Assembly: GCA_001970955.1 (NCBI GenBank)
Contig: MPUH01000001.1
Location: forward strand, 124,001-188,000
DNA from: Stentor coeruleus
Taxonomy: Eukaryota > Ciliophora > Heterotrichea > Heterotrichida > Stentoridae
Reading direction: 5' to 3'
DNA length: 64,000 bases
Shown here: in pieces, positions 10,224 through 18,603 of the stretch
Position numbering within the stretch: the stretch's first letter is position 1
How the letters are laid out: each line of letters starts with the position of its first letter
Position numbers and translations under genes: made by a program
The notes under the pieces: generated by a model
What the model saw: only the letters and a program-made list of their open reading frames with translations
Databases searched by the model: none
Told to the model about the DNA's origin: nothing

Positions 10224-11459
10224 ATGCAAGCTAATCGGCCACTTAATTTAAAACTTATGCTTGGCCAGGAGGTTCGTAAAACAAACAAATTTCCTTTGAC
10301 TATACAGATTTTACGAAACCTTTTAAGAGAATTATACAACAAAGATACATTCCAAATCTCATATACAGATGAAAAAGGGGCATTGTTGAAAGTATGCACA
10401 GATCTTGATTTGATAAGAATTTATGAAAAATCAAAAGGTAAGCGTAGTGTATTACTAGAGTTAAAAGAAAAACCTTATGATAGGTTTGAATGCTATAGAA
10501 ATTATGATAAACCATACCCATTACCACGTATAGAGAAAAAAGAAACCACTCCAGACAAAGTCTGGAGATGCGATAGAAAACCTAGTCCTGAGAAGAAAAA
10601 AGTTAAAAAAATTGAAAGAAAAGCTGAGAAAACTGAAAAACCTAAAGAAGAAGAAAAAGTTGCCCAAGCGCTTAAATGTTTTTCTATTCATGATGGAACT
10701 GAATGCAAAGAATGTAGTATATGTCCAATAACAGGGATAAGGTATAAATGTATTGATTGCCCAGAATATAATTTATGTGAACTATGTGAAGAAATCACAG
10801 ATCATCAGCATGCAATGATGAAACTGAAATTCCCTATAAAATCTCCATGCCCAATACAAAACTCTATCCCTATAAAGTCTCCATGCCCAATACAAAACTC
10901 TATCCCTACAAAGTCTCCATGCCCAATACAAAACTATATACAAAAAGCTTTAGCATGTCAAAAACCTTTAATAGAGAGCTTCCAAACTAAATGTAATGAG
11001 ATAAAAAAAGCTTTTATGTCTAAAGCGCCTATATCAGGATGTAACCAAGATTGCAATTTGAAAGAAAAGGCTAAAAAAAAATTAAAAGTCAAAATCAAAC
11101 AACATCTTTTTAAAAAAGATATGGCCGTACACCCAGGTCATATAGTAAAACTTGCATGGGAACTTGTAAATAAAGGAAAACAACCATGGGACAGTCACAC
11201 CAGATTTAGTTTAAAAAAAGGGGATTTTTCATGTGAAGATATTTCAATTAAAAGAGTTGAACCTGGGCAAAAAGTTGTTGTTGAAGTAAATATTAAAGCT
11301 CCAGATGAAGAAAAAATCTGCCAAGGGGTTTGGGAAATAATTACAGGGGAGAAAAGGTTTGGGAAAATATGTGGGCAGTTCAAAACAGTTAATGGTATGC
11401 TTTCATGCTGCATTACAAATAAATGCAGGCAAAGCATTGAATCAAAAAACTTATCATAA
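10224..11459 (+). CDS. NBR1: NBR1-like selective-autophagy receptor (PB1, ZZ and FW domains)
   Basis: The 411-residue protein has three parts in the order known from NBR1. Residues 1-85 look like a PB1 domain (LNLKLMLGQEVRK, then the acidic TDEKGALLKVCTDLDL). A ZZ zinc finger at about 150-205 has the Cys pairs CKECSIC, CIDCPEYNLCELC and a trailing His pair. An FW (four-tryptophan, Ig-like) domain at about 285-395 contains VHPGHIVKLAWELVNKGKQPW and a later QGVWEI. Between ZZ and FW lies a 12-residue unit repeated three times. NBR1 proteins bridge ubiquitinated cargo to ATG8 on autophagosomes. The protein is shorter than animal or plant NBR1, and no UBA domain follows the FW domain, as in several protist forms. 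The family call is firm from domain order; cargo is unknown. Confidence 0.82.
   Translation: MQANRPLNLKLMLGQEVRKTNKFPLTIQILRNLLRELYNKDTFQISYTDEKGALLKVCTDLDLIRIYEKSKGKRSVLLELKEKPYDRFECYRNYDKPYPLPRIEKKETTPDKVWRCDRKPSPEKKKVKKIERKAEKTEKPKEEEKVAQALKCFSIHDGTECKECSICPITGIRYKCIDCPEYNLCELCEEITDHQHAMMKLKFPIKSPCPIQNSIPIKSPCPIQNSIPTKSPCPIQNYIQKALACQKPLIESFQTKCNEIKKAFMSKAPISGCNQDCNLKEKAKKKLKVKIKQHLFKKDMAVHPGHIVKLAWELVNKGKQPWDSHTRFSLKKGDFSCEDISIKRVEPGQKVVVEVNIKAPDEEKICQGVWEIITGEKRFGKICGQFKTVNGMLSCCITNKCRQSIESKNLS
10832..10939 (+). repeat. Three 36-nt tandem repeats inside the NBR1-like gene
   Basis: Three adjacent units (10832-10867, 10868-10903, 10904-10939) each encode a version of P-I-K-S-P-C-P-I-Q-N-S-I. 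They are almost identical at the DNA level, which suggests recent slippage or unequal exchange in the linker between ZZ and FW. Confidence 0.9.
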
Positions 11460-12262
11460 TTAAAACATACTGCATATACATAAATATAAACTTTAATATT
11501 TATTATGAAATAACTATTTTACTTTTATTGACAATTAATATTTTATTATAAGTCTTTTATGTAATCTTATAAGCTCTTCTGATTAATAGATTTTATTATA
11601 AAATCTTCAACACACAACAGCTTTTAATAGCTACAAGCTTACTTTTAACCTAATCCTAATAAGAGTTAAGGCTTTATACTACAATTCTGATGATATAAAA
11701 TAAACAATATTATAAAAGATTTTTGATAAAGTTAGATCAAGTAATTATATCATATTTATGAAATGTATTGAAAAATTAAATACCATAAATTGAGTAGTAG
11801 ATATAAAAAGGTTGTACGTATATTTTGATATAATTATTAACTAAAAACTTATTCAAAACTAGTGTAAATTCTTTAAAAATTTTATAAAAGAAACTATCAT
11901 AAAAATATGACTTCATTATCAGAAATTGCATCCTAAAAAATCGTATATATAAACCCAAAACATCTAAAAATGCACAACACATCTCACTTCTAACTTTCTC
12001 AACACACAAAAATTCATTCAAAATCAAATTTTCTCATAAAAATTATCCAATATCTAAAGTTCATATTTTTTAAAAAATTTCTACATTCACTAATATTCAC
12101 CTACATCTTCTATTATTAAACTTATTCTTATATCATAAATCAAACAACAATCAAAGAAATTGCGAAACGACAACAAGGAAAATAATCCCTCAACAATAAC
12201 AAAATTATCTTAAAATATTTAAACACATAATACTCTTTAAGTGTATAACATATATTAAAAAT
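11460..12262. other. Intergenic region, no supported gene
   Basis: This 803-nt AT-rich stretch lies between the 3' end of a plus-strand gene and the 3' end of a minus-strand gene. Only one frame of more than 60 codons crosses it (11776-12027, minus). That frame begins with TTG and is simply T-rich. I see no RNA gene, repeat or intron-split exon. Confidence 0.5.
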
Positions 12263-12448
12263 TTATTCCTTTGATTTTCTTTTAGCATACAAAACATTAG
12301 ATTCCAATCTTAACTGAGGGGCAGTTCCAATTTTATTCACAAATACTTGGTTTTTAAGTCTATTTTTTTCTAATGTATTTAAGCTTTGTTGGTTAGAATC
12401 CGGACCTGTTGGATTTGGTTTTTGTTTAGAGCATACACAGCTTCCCAT
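12263..12448 (-). CDS. Small putative N-myristoylated protein, 61 aa
   Basis: The product begins MGSCVCSKQKPN: Gly2 plus two nearby Cys residues form a good signal for N-myristoylation with palmitoylation. The rest is hydrophilic and basic (KNRLKNQVFVNK, YAKRKSKE) with no domain. A 61-residue protein that is little more than a lipid anchor and a basic tail is plausible as a small membrane-associated adaptor. Its function is unknown. The A/T leader before the ATG and the C-poor DNA upstream (on the plus strand) match the usual 5' flank of a minus-strand gene. Confidence 0.55.
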   Translation of the reverse strand: MGSCVCSKQKPNPTGPDSNQQSLNTLEKNRLKNQVFVNKIGTAPQLRLESNVLYAKRKSKE

Positions 12449-12790
12449 TATAAAAATTATGGTTCAGCATTTTCACTATAACATAAAATGGGATTTTTTA
12501 TATTACTTGAGCAGAAGTATTTGATTTTTTTATAAGATGTTGGGAATATAAGTTTCATTATATCATTTCTTTGCTTTTGAATTTAAAGTATTATGGGGAT
12601 ATTAATTTTTTATAGTCTTAGATTTATTTAGATATGAAAATAATAGGATTTACTTTGCAGGAGATAATTTTAATTTGGTTTAAGATATAAAGTTAATATG
12701 ATGTGGTTTATAAGTGAGAGTTTTTATTGGTTTTAAACTAGGAAAATAGTAATTTTATAAGATCACTGAAGTTAAGCTTATAAATATATT
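12449..12790. other. Divergent intergenic spacer
   Basis: These 342 nt lie between two divergently transcribed small genes and should carry both promoters. Most of the spacer is C-poor on the plus strand. No RNA gene or repeat was seen. Confidence 0.5.
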
Positions 12791-13096
12791 ATGGACAATG
12801 AAACTATGCATAAAAATTTGCATAAAAAACAGGCACAAACACTTCAGGAAGTATTAGGACAAGAGGAGTTATTAGAAATACCAGCTTATTATGGAGAAGT
12901 ACTTTTCGATATTACACCCGTAGAAGTTGAGGATTCGAATATTGAAAAAATGACTAAAGCACTGTTAGAAAATGCTCCATCTGATGATTTACCTCCTTTT
13001 ATGCAGGAACTCTTAAAAGAGGATAAAGAAAAATTATTAGCCCAGCTTATGGACTATTTTACTAGACATAAAATATTAGAAAAATTGTCTAAATAA
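12791..13096 (+). CDS. Hypothetical acidic protein, 101 aa
   Basis: I do not recognise this protein. The N-terminus is polar and probably helical (MHKNLHKKQAQTLQEVLG). The middle is acidic (FDITPVEVEDSNIEKM) and the end is amphipathic helix (MQELLKEDKEKLLAQLMDYF). No membrane span, zinc site or targeting signal is seen. The gene is convergent with the SAS-4-like gene, whose stop lies 93 nt away. The start is the first ATG after a TATAAATATATT leader. Regular codon use makes it a likely real gene. Confidence 0.55.
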   Translation: MDNETMHKNLHKKQAQTLQEVLGQEELLEIPAYYGEVLFDITPVEVEDSNIEKMTKALLENAPSDDLPPFMQELLKEDKEKLLAQLMDYFTRHKILEKLSK

Positions 13097-13188
13097 TAAA
13101 TTGTAGGCTAACAAAACTATATATTGTCCTTACAGTTACTTTTAATTTTACTAAAAGTAAGTGTTATTTTAAGTTGTATTTTTAAACA

Positions 13189-15327
13189 TTATTCGATAAC
13201 TTTCCCATCTGGTGCTGTTTTTTTGATTTTACCATCAGGATATTTACGTATTTTACTACCATCAGGGTATATTGTATCTTTCATCCCATTTACAAATTCT
13301 ATATGCCTAATCCCACCAGGTTCAATTTTTTGTATAGTCCCATCAGGGAAAATGCTCTCCTCTTCCCCATCATTAAAAATACACTTAATAGTTTTATCTG
13401 GAAAAGCTATCTCTTTCGTCCCATCAGTATAATGTTTTTCAGTCTGCCCATTAGCAAACTGAAACAATTGTAAACCATCAGGAAAAGTTGTCTGCACAGT
13501 CTTATTTTCAAAAAAATGATACACAATCTTCCCATCTGGAAAAGATTCTTTTTTATCTTTGTTATTAAAATGCACAACAATATACCCATCAGGGAAAATT
13601 TCTTTTTTTACTCCATTACTAAAAGATATCTCCCTTTTCCCATCCTCATAAATTCTTTGTACTTTATTTTCTTCAATTATTTCTTGAACCCCAGGTGTTT
13701 TAGTTTCCTCAAGTTTTATTTCAATAACAGGTGTTACAATATTTTTTTTCATCCCAACCATTTTACTTTCGATAATCTTTTTATCAGGTAATTTAAAACT
13801 AAAACTTGGCAAGTCTTTAAAAATTTCGACTTTTTTAAATTTCGGGGTCTCTTCTTTATGGAATTTACATGATGCGCTTTTTATAATCGAAGATTTTTTT
13901 TGCTGTGATGAAGATTGCATAATACGATTTAAAGCATTTTCTTCAATGTTAGATCTATCGCTTATGCTTTTTTTTTCAGATAAAAGTTTTTCAAGTTCTT
14001 TGTTTTTATTGCTTAGATCTTCGATTATATCTTTTAGGCTTTCTATGGTTTTTATGTATTTTTCTTCGTTTTTTATTAGGGTGTTTTTAAGGTTGATGAT
14101 TTCTTTTTTTAGTTTTTCATTGTCTAAGTTTTCGTTTTGGATTTTATTGTTTAGTTTTTCAATTGTTTTCTTTTCATTGCTGAGTTTTTTTATTTCCTCG
14201 CTGAGTTTTTTTATTTCTTCGCTTTTCCATAGTTCTAAACTTTTAACTTCACTTTCGCGCATTTTGTAAAAGTCTAAAGCGTCTTTTTCAAGTTTAGCTT
14301 TTTTATTTTCAAGCTCTTTAGCTAGTTTTCTGTATCTGAGGAAGTCTTTGTTGTTTTCTTTGATATTTTTTAAAGGTACAGGTTTGATTTCGGTATCTGA
14401 AAGGCATTCTTCTGAGTTTTCATTATCTTGGCTATCAGAATCTTTTGATAAAATGTGTTTATGGGCTTGTTTTTTTGGCCCTACAGATGTTGATGACCGG
14501 GGTTTTATACATAGTTTTCCTTTACCACGTTTAAGAAATGTTTGTTTTGATTTAGGTGATTCAGTTGTACTTTGTAAATGGTCAAAGCTTGGGGTATGTC
14601 TGTTTTGTTGTATTTTTTTTATATCAGCTGGGGTTTGTTCATAAGAATTATCTTTTATATCCAGTTTTTCATTTTCATAATCATGGGTCGATTCTATTTT
14701 TCCAGTATCTTCTAAGCTCATTATCTCATAATCTTCAGTTTTTTCTGACTTTTGTTCTTCTTTCTTATCTTTAGTCTCTTTTTTTGGCTTTATATTCTGG
14801 CTTTTCCTTTTCAAAAACGTGTGTTTTGACTTAGATTCGCTTAAGCCAGGCTCAGGCTCAGAATTTTTTTTAATTTCTTCTTCAAGTAGTTTTTCAAAAG
14901 GCATTGATAAAGATTTTATAGGTATTTCATCATGATTACAAATAGGCTTTTTTGTTTTATTTAATTCAAATTTGCTTTTGGGGTCTTCTTCATTATTAAT
15001 GATTTCAGCGGGCGATACCTTTTCTCCTGTAGTTAAAATATTCTCTTCTTTTATAATAGTTTTTTCGTCTTTGGCAAAACTCTTTTCTTCTTTAGTATAC
15101 GACTTTTCTTGATTTGTAAAAGAATTTTCTCCTTTGATTAGGTTTTCTTGTTTAGGTGTAAGGCTTTCTGAATATATTTTTGCGGTTTGAGGATTTTCAC
15201 TTGATGTGGTTTTTGGATTAGTATTGTAGCAATTTGCTAGTAATCTTAAATAATTAGCTTGCATTTCTATGTATTTTGAAGGATCAATTCCAACACTGCT
15301 TATGTACTTCAAATAGTTTGGGTCCAT
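13189..15327 (-). CDS. CENPJ: SAS-4/CPAP-like centriole protein with C-terminal TCP (G-box) domain
   Basis: The 712-residue protein ends in about 170 residues of regularly spaced PDG turns (KKEIFPDGYIVVHF, KESFPDGKIVYHFF, TTFPDGLQLFQF, KIRKYPDGKIKKTAPDGK). This is the single-sheet TCP/G-box fold found in CPAP/SAS-4 and TCP10. In animals that domain binds STIL/Ana2 during centriole assembly. Upstream, about residues 325-460, is a coiled coil (ENKKAKLEKDALDFYKM, ENLDNEKLKKEIINLKN). The N-terminal 300 residues are charged and low in complexity. I cannot see the tubulin-binding PN2-3 motif. A ciliate with thousands of basal bodies would be expected to have such a protein. The alternative is another TCP-domain protein not equivalent to SAS-4. 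The start is the ATG after TTATATAAAA. Confidence 0.8.
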   Translation of the reverse strand: MDPNYLKYISSVGIDPSKYIEMQANYLRLLANCYNTNPKTTSSENPQTAKIYSESLTPKQENLIKGENSFTNQEKSYTKEEKSFAKDEKTIIKEENILTTGEKVSPAEIINNEEDPKSKFELNKTKKPICNHDEIPIKSLSMPFEKLLEEEIKKNSEPEPGLSESKSKHTFLKRKSQNIKPKKETKDKKEEQKSEKTEDYEIMSLEDTGKIESTHDYENEKLDIKDNSYEQTPADIKKIQQNRHTPSFDHLQSTTESPKSKQTFLKRGKGKLCIKPRSSTSVGPKKQAHKHILSKDSDSQDNENSEECLSDTEIKPVPLKNIKENNKDFLRYRKLAKELENKKAKLEKDALDFYKMRESEVKSLELWKSEEIKKLSEEIKKLSNEKKTIEKLNNKIQNENLDNEKLKKEIINLKNTLIKNEEKYIKTIESLKDIIEDLSNKNKELEKLLSEKKSISDRSNIEENALNRIMQSSSQQKKSSIIKSASCKFHKEETPKFKKVEIFKDLPSFSFKLPDKKIIESKMVGMKKNIVTPVIEIKLEETKTPGVQEIIEENKVQRIYEDGKREISFSNGVKKEIFPDGYIVVHFNNKDKKESFPDGKIVYHFFENKTVQTTFPDGLQLFQFANGQTEKHYTDGTKEIAFPDKTIKCIFNDGEEESIFPDGTIQKIEPGGIRHIEFVNGMKDTIYPDGSKIRKYPDGKIKKTAPDGKVIE

Positions 15328-16039
15328 TTTTATATAAATTATATCCTTATGATAAAAAATTGTGATTTTGTTTATAGGAATTTTTTTTATGCTATTTGTT
15401 AGGTTAAGTAGTCATTATGTTGCGCTTTATTTTATCAAATTTACAACTTTTACATTTTAAATATTTTTTGTGGTTTCTTGTGATCTGTATTGGAAATCCT
15501 GAAATTGATATTAATCATCAAATTTCCATAGATTATTTAAAGATTCATAATCATTAAAAAATATTCATTTTATACCTTGAATAGTAAAAAGGGCATCTTC
15601 CGGCAAATCTTTTACTTGATTTCCAAATTTTTCTATCCATATGCAATATCATTAAAGATAAACCACCTAGAATGAATCAACTTAAGATTAAGTATCTATC
15701 TTTCTAGCATATAAATATAAATATCAAAAACAAAAACAAAAAGTCGGCTTATTAAATATTTCTCCCTAAATATCTTAACAATCTTTCTAATCTACCATAA
15801 ATTATAATCTTACTATTATCAATAATCCCTACCAACTTTACCATTTATTCCAATATAACTAACCTCCTCAAATATTAACACATCATCCTAAACCAAAAAA
15901 GTATACCCTTTCCATACCAAAAAGCCTAAACTCATCCCTACCAATCCAAAATCTTCTAACCCTAAATTATCTTTTTATCTAATCCTCCTCACACTTTCAC
16001 TTAATTTTTATCTATTTATCATCCATAGTTTTGGTAATA
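15328..16039. other. Divergent intergenic region with a 153-nt G-free tract
   Basis: This spacer lies between two divergent genes. Its right part, 15748-15900, contains no G on the plus strand, while the left part has a more mixed composition. No gene or RNA is seen. It probably holds both promoters. Confidence 0.6.
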
Positions 16040-16555
16040 ATGTCCAAAGACAAGCTCAAAATAGATGACCTTCCTCCAGTTGAAGAAATCTTAAAAAGGC
16101 ATCTTAACAGACAAATGGCTCTAGCTGCTAATGAACCAGACCCTGCATCTGCTATTCATTCTAGAGTGTCAATTGTATTTGGCTTTTTATTTCAAAATTT
16201 CAATCTTATGGAAAAAAAAGACAGATATCTTGCAACAAACACTCTTAGGCAATTTGGTCAATATGGGCTATTAGCATTTCTCTCACCATTATACTTGAAT
16301 ATTAAACTAGGGAAGATTACATTTGGTAAGATTTTCGATCTACCAAAACCTTTGAGATTTACTATTAGGACTACGATTTATGTTTTACCTATTGCTTTAT
16401 ATTGGAAATACACTTTTGATTCCTATAATCGAATTTCATATTACTTGGCTGATAAGTATATGGATAGGATACAGTTATTTATGAAGTTCAATGACCCAAA
16501 GATTATGAACCCGAATATAGAAATCGAAGAAAATGAGGATAGTGATGCTTTATAA
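16040..16555 (+). CDS. Hypothetical protein with two membrane segments, 171 aa
   Basis: The start is placed at the ATG at 16040, because the frame upstream opens only with a TTG. Residues 1-60 are polar (DDLPPVEEILKRHLNRQM). Two hydrophobic stretches lie near 85-102 (YGLLAFLSPLYLNIKLG) and 119-137 (FTIRTTIYVLPIALYW). The tail is acidic (NPNIEIEENEDSDAL). The pattern suits a small integral protein of an internal membrane, perhaps mitochondrial. No family is recognised. The upstream DNA is strongly G-poor, which supports transcription in this direction. Confidence 0.6.
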   Translation: MSKDKLKIDDLPPVEEILKRHLNRQMALAANEPDPASAIHSRVSIVFGFLFQNFNLMEKKDRYLATNTLRQFGQYGLLAFLSPLYLNIKLGKITFGKIFDLPKPLRFTIRTTIYVLPIALYWKYTFDSYNRISYYLADKYMDRIQLFMKFNDPKIMNPNIEIEENEDSDAL

Positions 16556-16741
16556 CTTAGTTATTTTTACTAGTTATTTACAAAATGTGTTTAAATATAT
16601 AAAATAGCAAGTCTTAATAGCTTATATGCTATACTAGACTAATAGTCTTCATTACATATATAATTTTATGTTTTTTTTTTGTCATAAATTATTAACTTAT
16701 ACAACGCTGAAAGAAAAAAATATGATTTTGTCAGTATATAA

Positions 16742-17338
16742 ATGGGAGGAGTAAGTAGTGCTCAACAACTTGAAGATACAATTTTTGATATGCGGCTTTC
16801 AAGTAAACAGCTTGTTAAAGAATCACAACGCTGTGAACGTGAAGAACGCCAGGAAAAGGAAAAAGCTAAAAAAAGCTTAGAAAAAGGTCTTATTGACATC
16901 GCCAGAATACATGCAGAAAACGCAATAAGGAAAAAAAATGATTCCCTAAACTATATACGATTGTCTTCAAAAATGGATGCAGTTGCTTCTAGAATCCAAT
17001 CAGCAGCCCGTACAGAAAACATGACCAATAATTTTTCTAAAGTTATTCCACAAATGAACCGTGTCTTAAAAAATATGAAACTTGAAAATATCAGCCAAAC
17101 AATGACTGATTTTGAAAAATGCTTTGAAGACTTAGATGTTGCTTCTGGGTATATTAATGAATCTTTAAATCAATCAACTTCAGTCTCAGCACCTAAAGAA
17201 CAAGTTGATGGTTTATTAGGAGAAATTGCTAGTGAAAACAATATTAAAATGTCTGAAGAGCTTTTAAGTCCTATGTCTGGGTTTAGTGTCCCAGGAAGTG
17301 TTGAAGAGAATAAGTCTAATATGGAAAGACATCATTAG
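16742..17338 (+). CDS. CHMP1: ESCRT-III protein CHMP1/Did2
   Basis: The 198-residue protein matches CHMP1 over the ESCRT-III core: LEDTIFDMRLSSKQLVKES, then KKSLEKGLIDIARIHAENAI, then MDAVASRIQSAARTENM and the MTDFEKCFEDLDV helix. CHMP1 helps recruit and regulate the Vps4 ATPase in membrane scission. Two things are odd. First, the protein starts MGGVSSAQQ, a good myristoylation signal that animal CHMP1 lacks. Second, the usual C-terminal MIM1 helix is missing before the TAG stop at 17336-17338. The next ten in-frame codons spell HYNRLIELLR and then TAA, which looks like the MIM1 end. Either the stop is read through, the TAG is an error or allele, or the tail has been lost. Confidence 0.93.
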   Translation: MGGVSSAQQLEDTIFDMRLSSKQLVKESQRCEREERQEKEKAKKSLEKGLIDIARIHAENAIRKKNDSLNYIRLSSKMDAVASRIQSAARTENMTNNFSKVIPQMNRVLKNMKLENISQTMTDFEKCFEDLDVASGYINESLNQSTSVSAPKEQVDGLLGEIASENNIKMSEELLSPMSGFSVPGSVEENKSNMERHH

Positions 17339-17371
17339 CATTATAATAGGTTAATTGAATTATTAAGATAA
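17339..17371 (+). other. In-frame extension of CHMP1 resembling a MIM1 tail
   Basis: After the TAG come ten sense codons for HYNRLIELLR and a TAA. The family consensus for MIM1 is roughly D/E-x-x-L-x-x-R-L-x-x-L-K/R. The extension supplies the R-L-x-x-L core and a terminal Arg in the position where CHMP1 proteins end. No GT-AG intron of 15 or 16 nt removes the TAG. Confidence 0.5.
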
Positions 17372-17519
17372 TTTTTTGTGTAAAATAAGATATTGTGAAG
17401 ATTATGGGGTAGTAATTGATTATAGATCCAACAATAGTTTTATCCATAAATAAAACCACAAACACCTCTTCCTCTACAAAAATTTCATATTTCAAACTAC
17501 AAAAAAACTACAAAACTAT

Positions 17520-18020
17520 TCATTTCCTATCATAATGATCAAACCTAAGATGCTGTATCATATCAGCGCTTTTCCCATAGTTCATCCCACATTTAGGGCA
17601 AGTAAATCCCATAGCTTGAACTTTTCTTTCTAACGGATGACTACAAGGATGTTGATCCGGGTATCTATGAGTAATACAAACTTTCTGTTTACACCTGGCA
17701 CAAGAAATTGAATTAATCCCAGTCAACTTAACCTTACATTTAAGGCATTTAAGTGTTTCTTCTTTCTTACATTCACTAGAATCCATATGCATTGAAATTG
17801 TAATATTAATATCCATATCAGGTATCCTAGTAATTCCCTTATTACAAGCTGGGCATTTGATCACTTCTTCACCCATTGGCACTGAAGTACACGAATGCTC
17901 AAAGTAACTTCGATGATCTTTACAATATATTTTATGACATGCATCACAGGAGAAAGGGAGAAAGTCCTGTTGTTGGCATAAAGGCATAGAACAGTGTAAC
18001 CCAAGATTCGAAAATTCCAT
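17520..18020 (-). CDS. ZFAND2: AN1/C2H2 zinc-finger protein of the ZFAND2 (AIRAP) family
   Basis: The 166-residue protein has two AN1 fingers, at about 8-50 (CSMPLCQQQ, CDACHKIYCKDHR, FEHSC) and 88-128 (CLKCKVKLTG, CARCKQKVCITHR, QHPC). A C2H2 finger ends the protein (FTCPKCGMNYGKSADMIQH). This order matches ZFAND2/AIRAP proteins, which bind p97/Cdc48 and the proteasome in arsenite or misfolded-protein stress. The animal ubiquitin-interacting motifs are not seen; here a C2H2 finger takes that place. Only 13 nt separate this ATG from the stop of the GRASP gene on the same strand, so its promoter must lie within that gap or inside the GRASP coding region. Confidence 0.85.
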   Translation of the reverse strand: MEFSNLGLHCSMPLCQQQDFLPFSCDACHKIYCKDHRSYFEHSCTSVPMGEEVIKCPACNKGITRIPDMDINITISMHMDSSECKKEETLKCLKCKVKLTGINSISCARCKQKVCITHRYPDQHPCSHPLERKVQAMGFTCPKCGMNYGKSADMIQHLRFDHYDRK

Positions 18021-18033
18021 TTATAAGACTTAG

Positions 18034-18603
18034 TTAAGAAGTAAGTCGATGAAAAGCTCCAGTAGCTACTTCAATACCAATATAACCATCTACTGATTCT
18101 AATAACACTGGAAATACATGATTTGACGCTTTGTTAAATATCACCAGTGTTATTTCCCCATTTTTGTCAATTACTGCTTGTATATCGTCAGCATTTTTGA
18201 TTTTGGCTTCTTTACTACCGAGAATATAATCTCCAATAACTAATCCTGCATTACTAGCTGGAGAATTTGGTCTGATGTTTGTGATATGCATAATACTTTG
18301 AGATGCTTCTATTGAATCTTCATATCGTAAATTTAGACCTAAAAGACCTTCACCTTCCCATTTAGAAGGAGTTATGATAACTTCACGGACTTCAAATGTT
18401 AGAAGACTTAGGACGCCTAAGGTTATTGGGCAATTTTCATTTGCCTTGATGAGTTCTTGGAATGGAAGCTGGGATTCGATTAGATCTGTACCATTTAGGG
18501 ATACTATGAAATCGAGGAAAAGCTGAAACCCTGCTTTGTCTCCTGGGGAATTACTTAGGATTTCCATTATCCGGTATCCTGGACGACTTTCACTACTTCC
18601 CAT
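18034..18603 (-). CDS. GORASP: GRASP (Golgi reassembly-stacking) protein
   Basis: The 189-residue protein begins MGSSESRPGYRIMEILSNSP, the family signature with a myristoylated Gly2. Two PDZ-like repeats follow, at about 8-95 and 100-189, with SPGDKAGFQLFLDFIVSLNG in the first and RPNSPASNAGLVIGDYILG in the second. GRASPs tether Golgi membranes and act in unconventional secretion. The protein stops right after the second PDZ and lacks the Ser/Pro-rich regulatory tail of animal GRASP55/65. A tail-less GRASP core is also known from other protists. The gene lies just upstream of the AN1 gene on the same strand. Confidence 0.92.
   Translation of the reverse strand: MGSSESRPGYRIMEILSNSPGDKAGFQLFLDFIVSLNGTDLIESQLPFQELIKANENCPITLGVLSLLTFEVREVIITPSKWEGEGLLGLNLRYEDSIEASQSIMHITNIRPNSPASNAGLVIGDYILGSKEAKIKNADDIQAVIDKNGEITLVIFNKASNHVFPVLLESVDGYIGIEVATGAFHRLTS

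Noticed and set aside
11776-12027. 83-codon frame on the minus strand
   Set aside because: It opens with TTG, is dominated by Phe, Tyr and Ile from T-rich sequence and has no family resemblance.
13516-14774. Series of Phe/Ser/Leu-rich frames opposite the SAS-4-like gene
   Set aside because: They are antisense reflections of Lys/Glu-rich coiled-coil codons (AAA/GAA read backwards give TTT/TTC).
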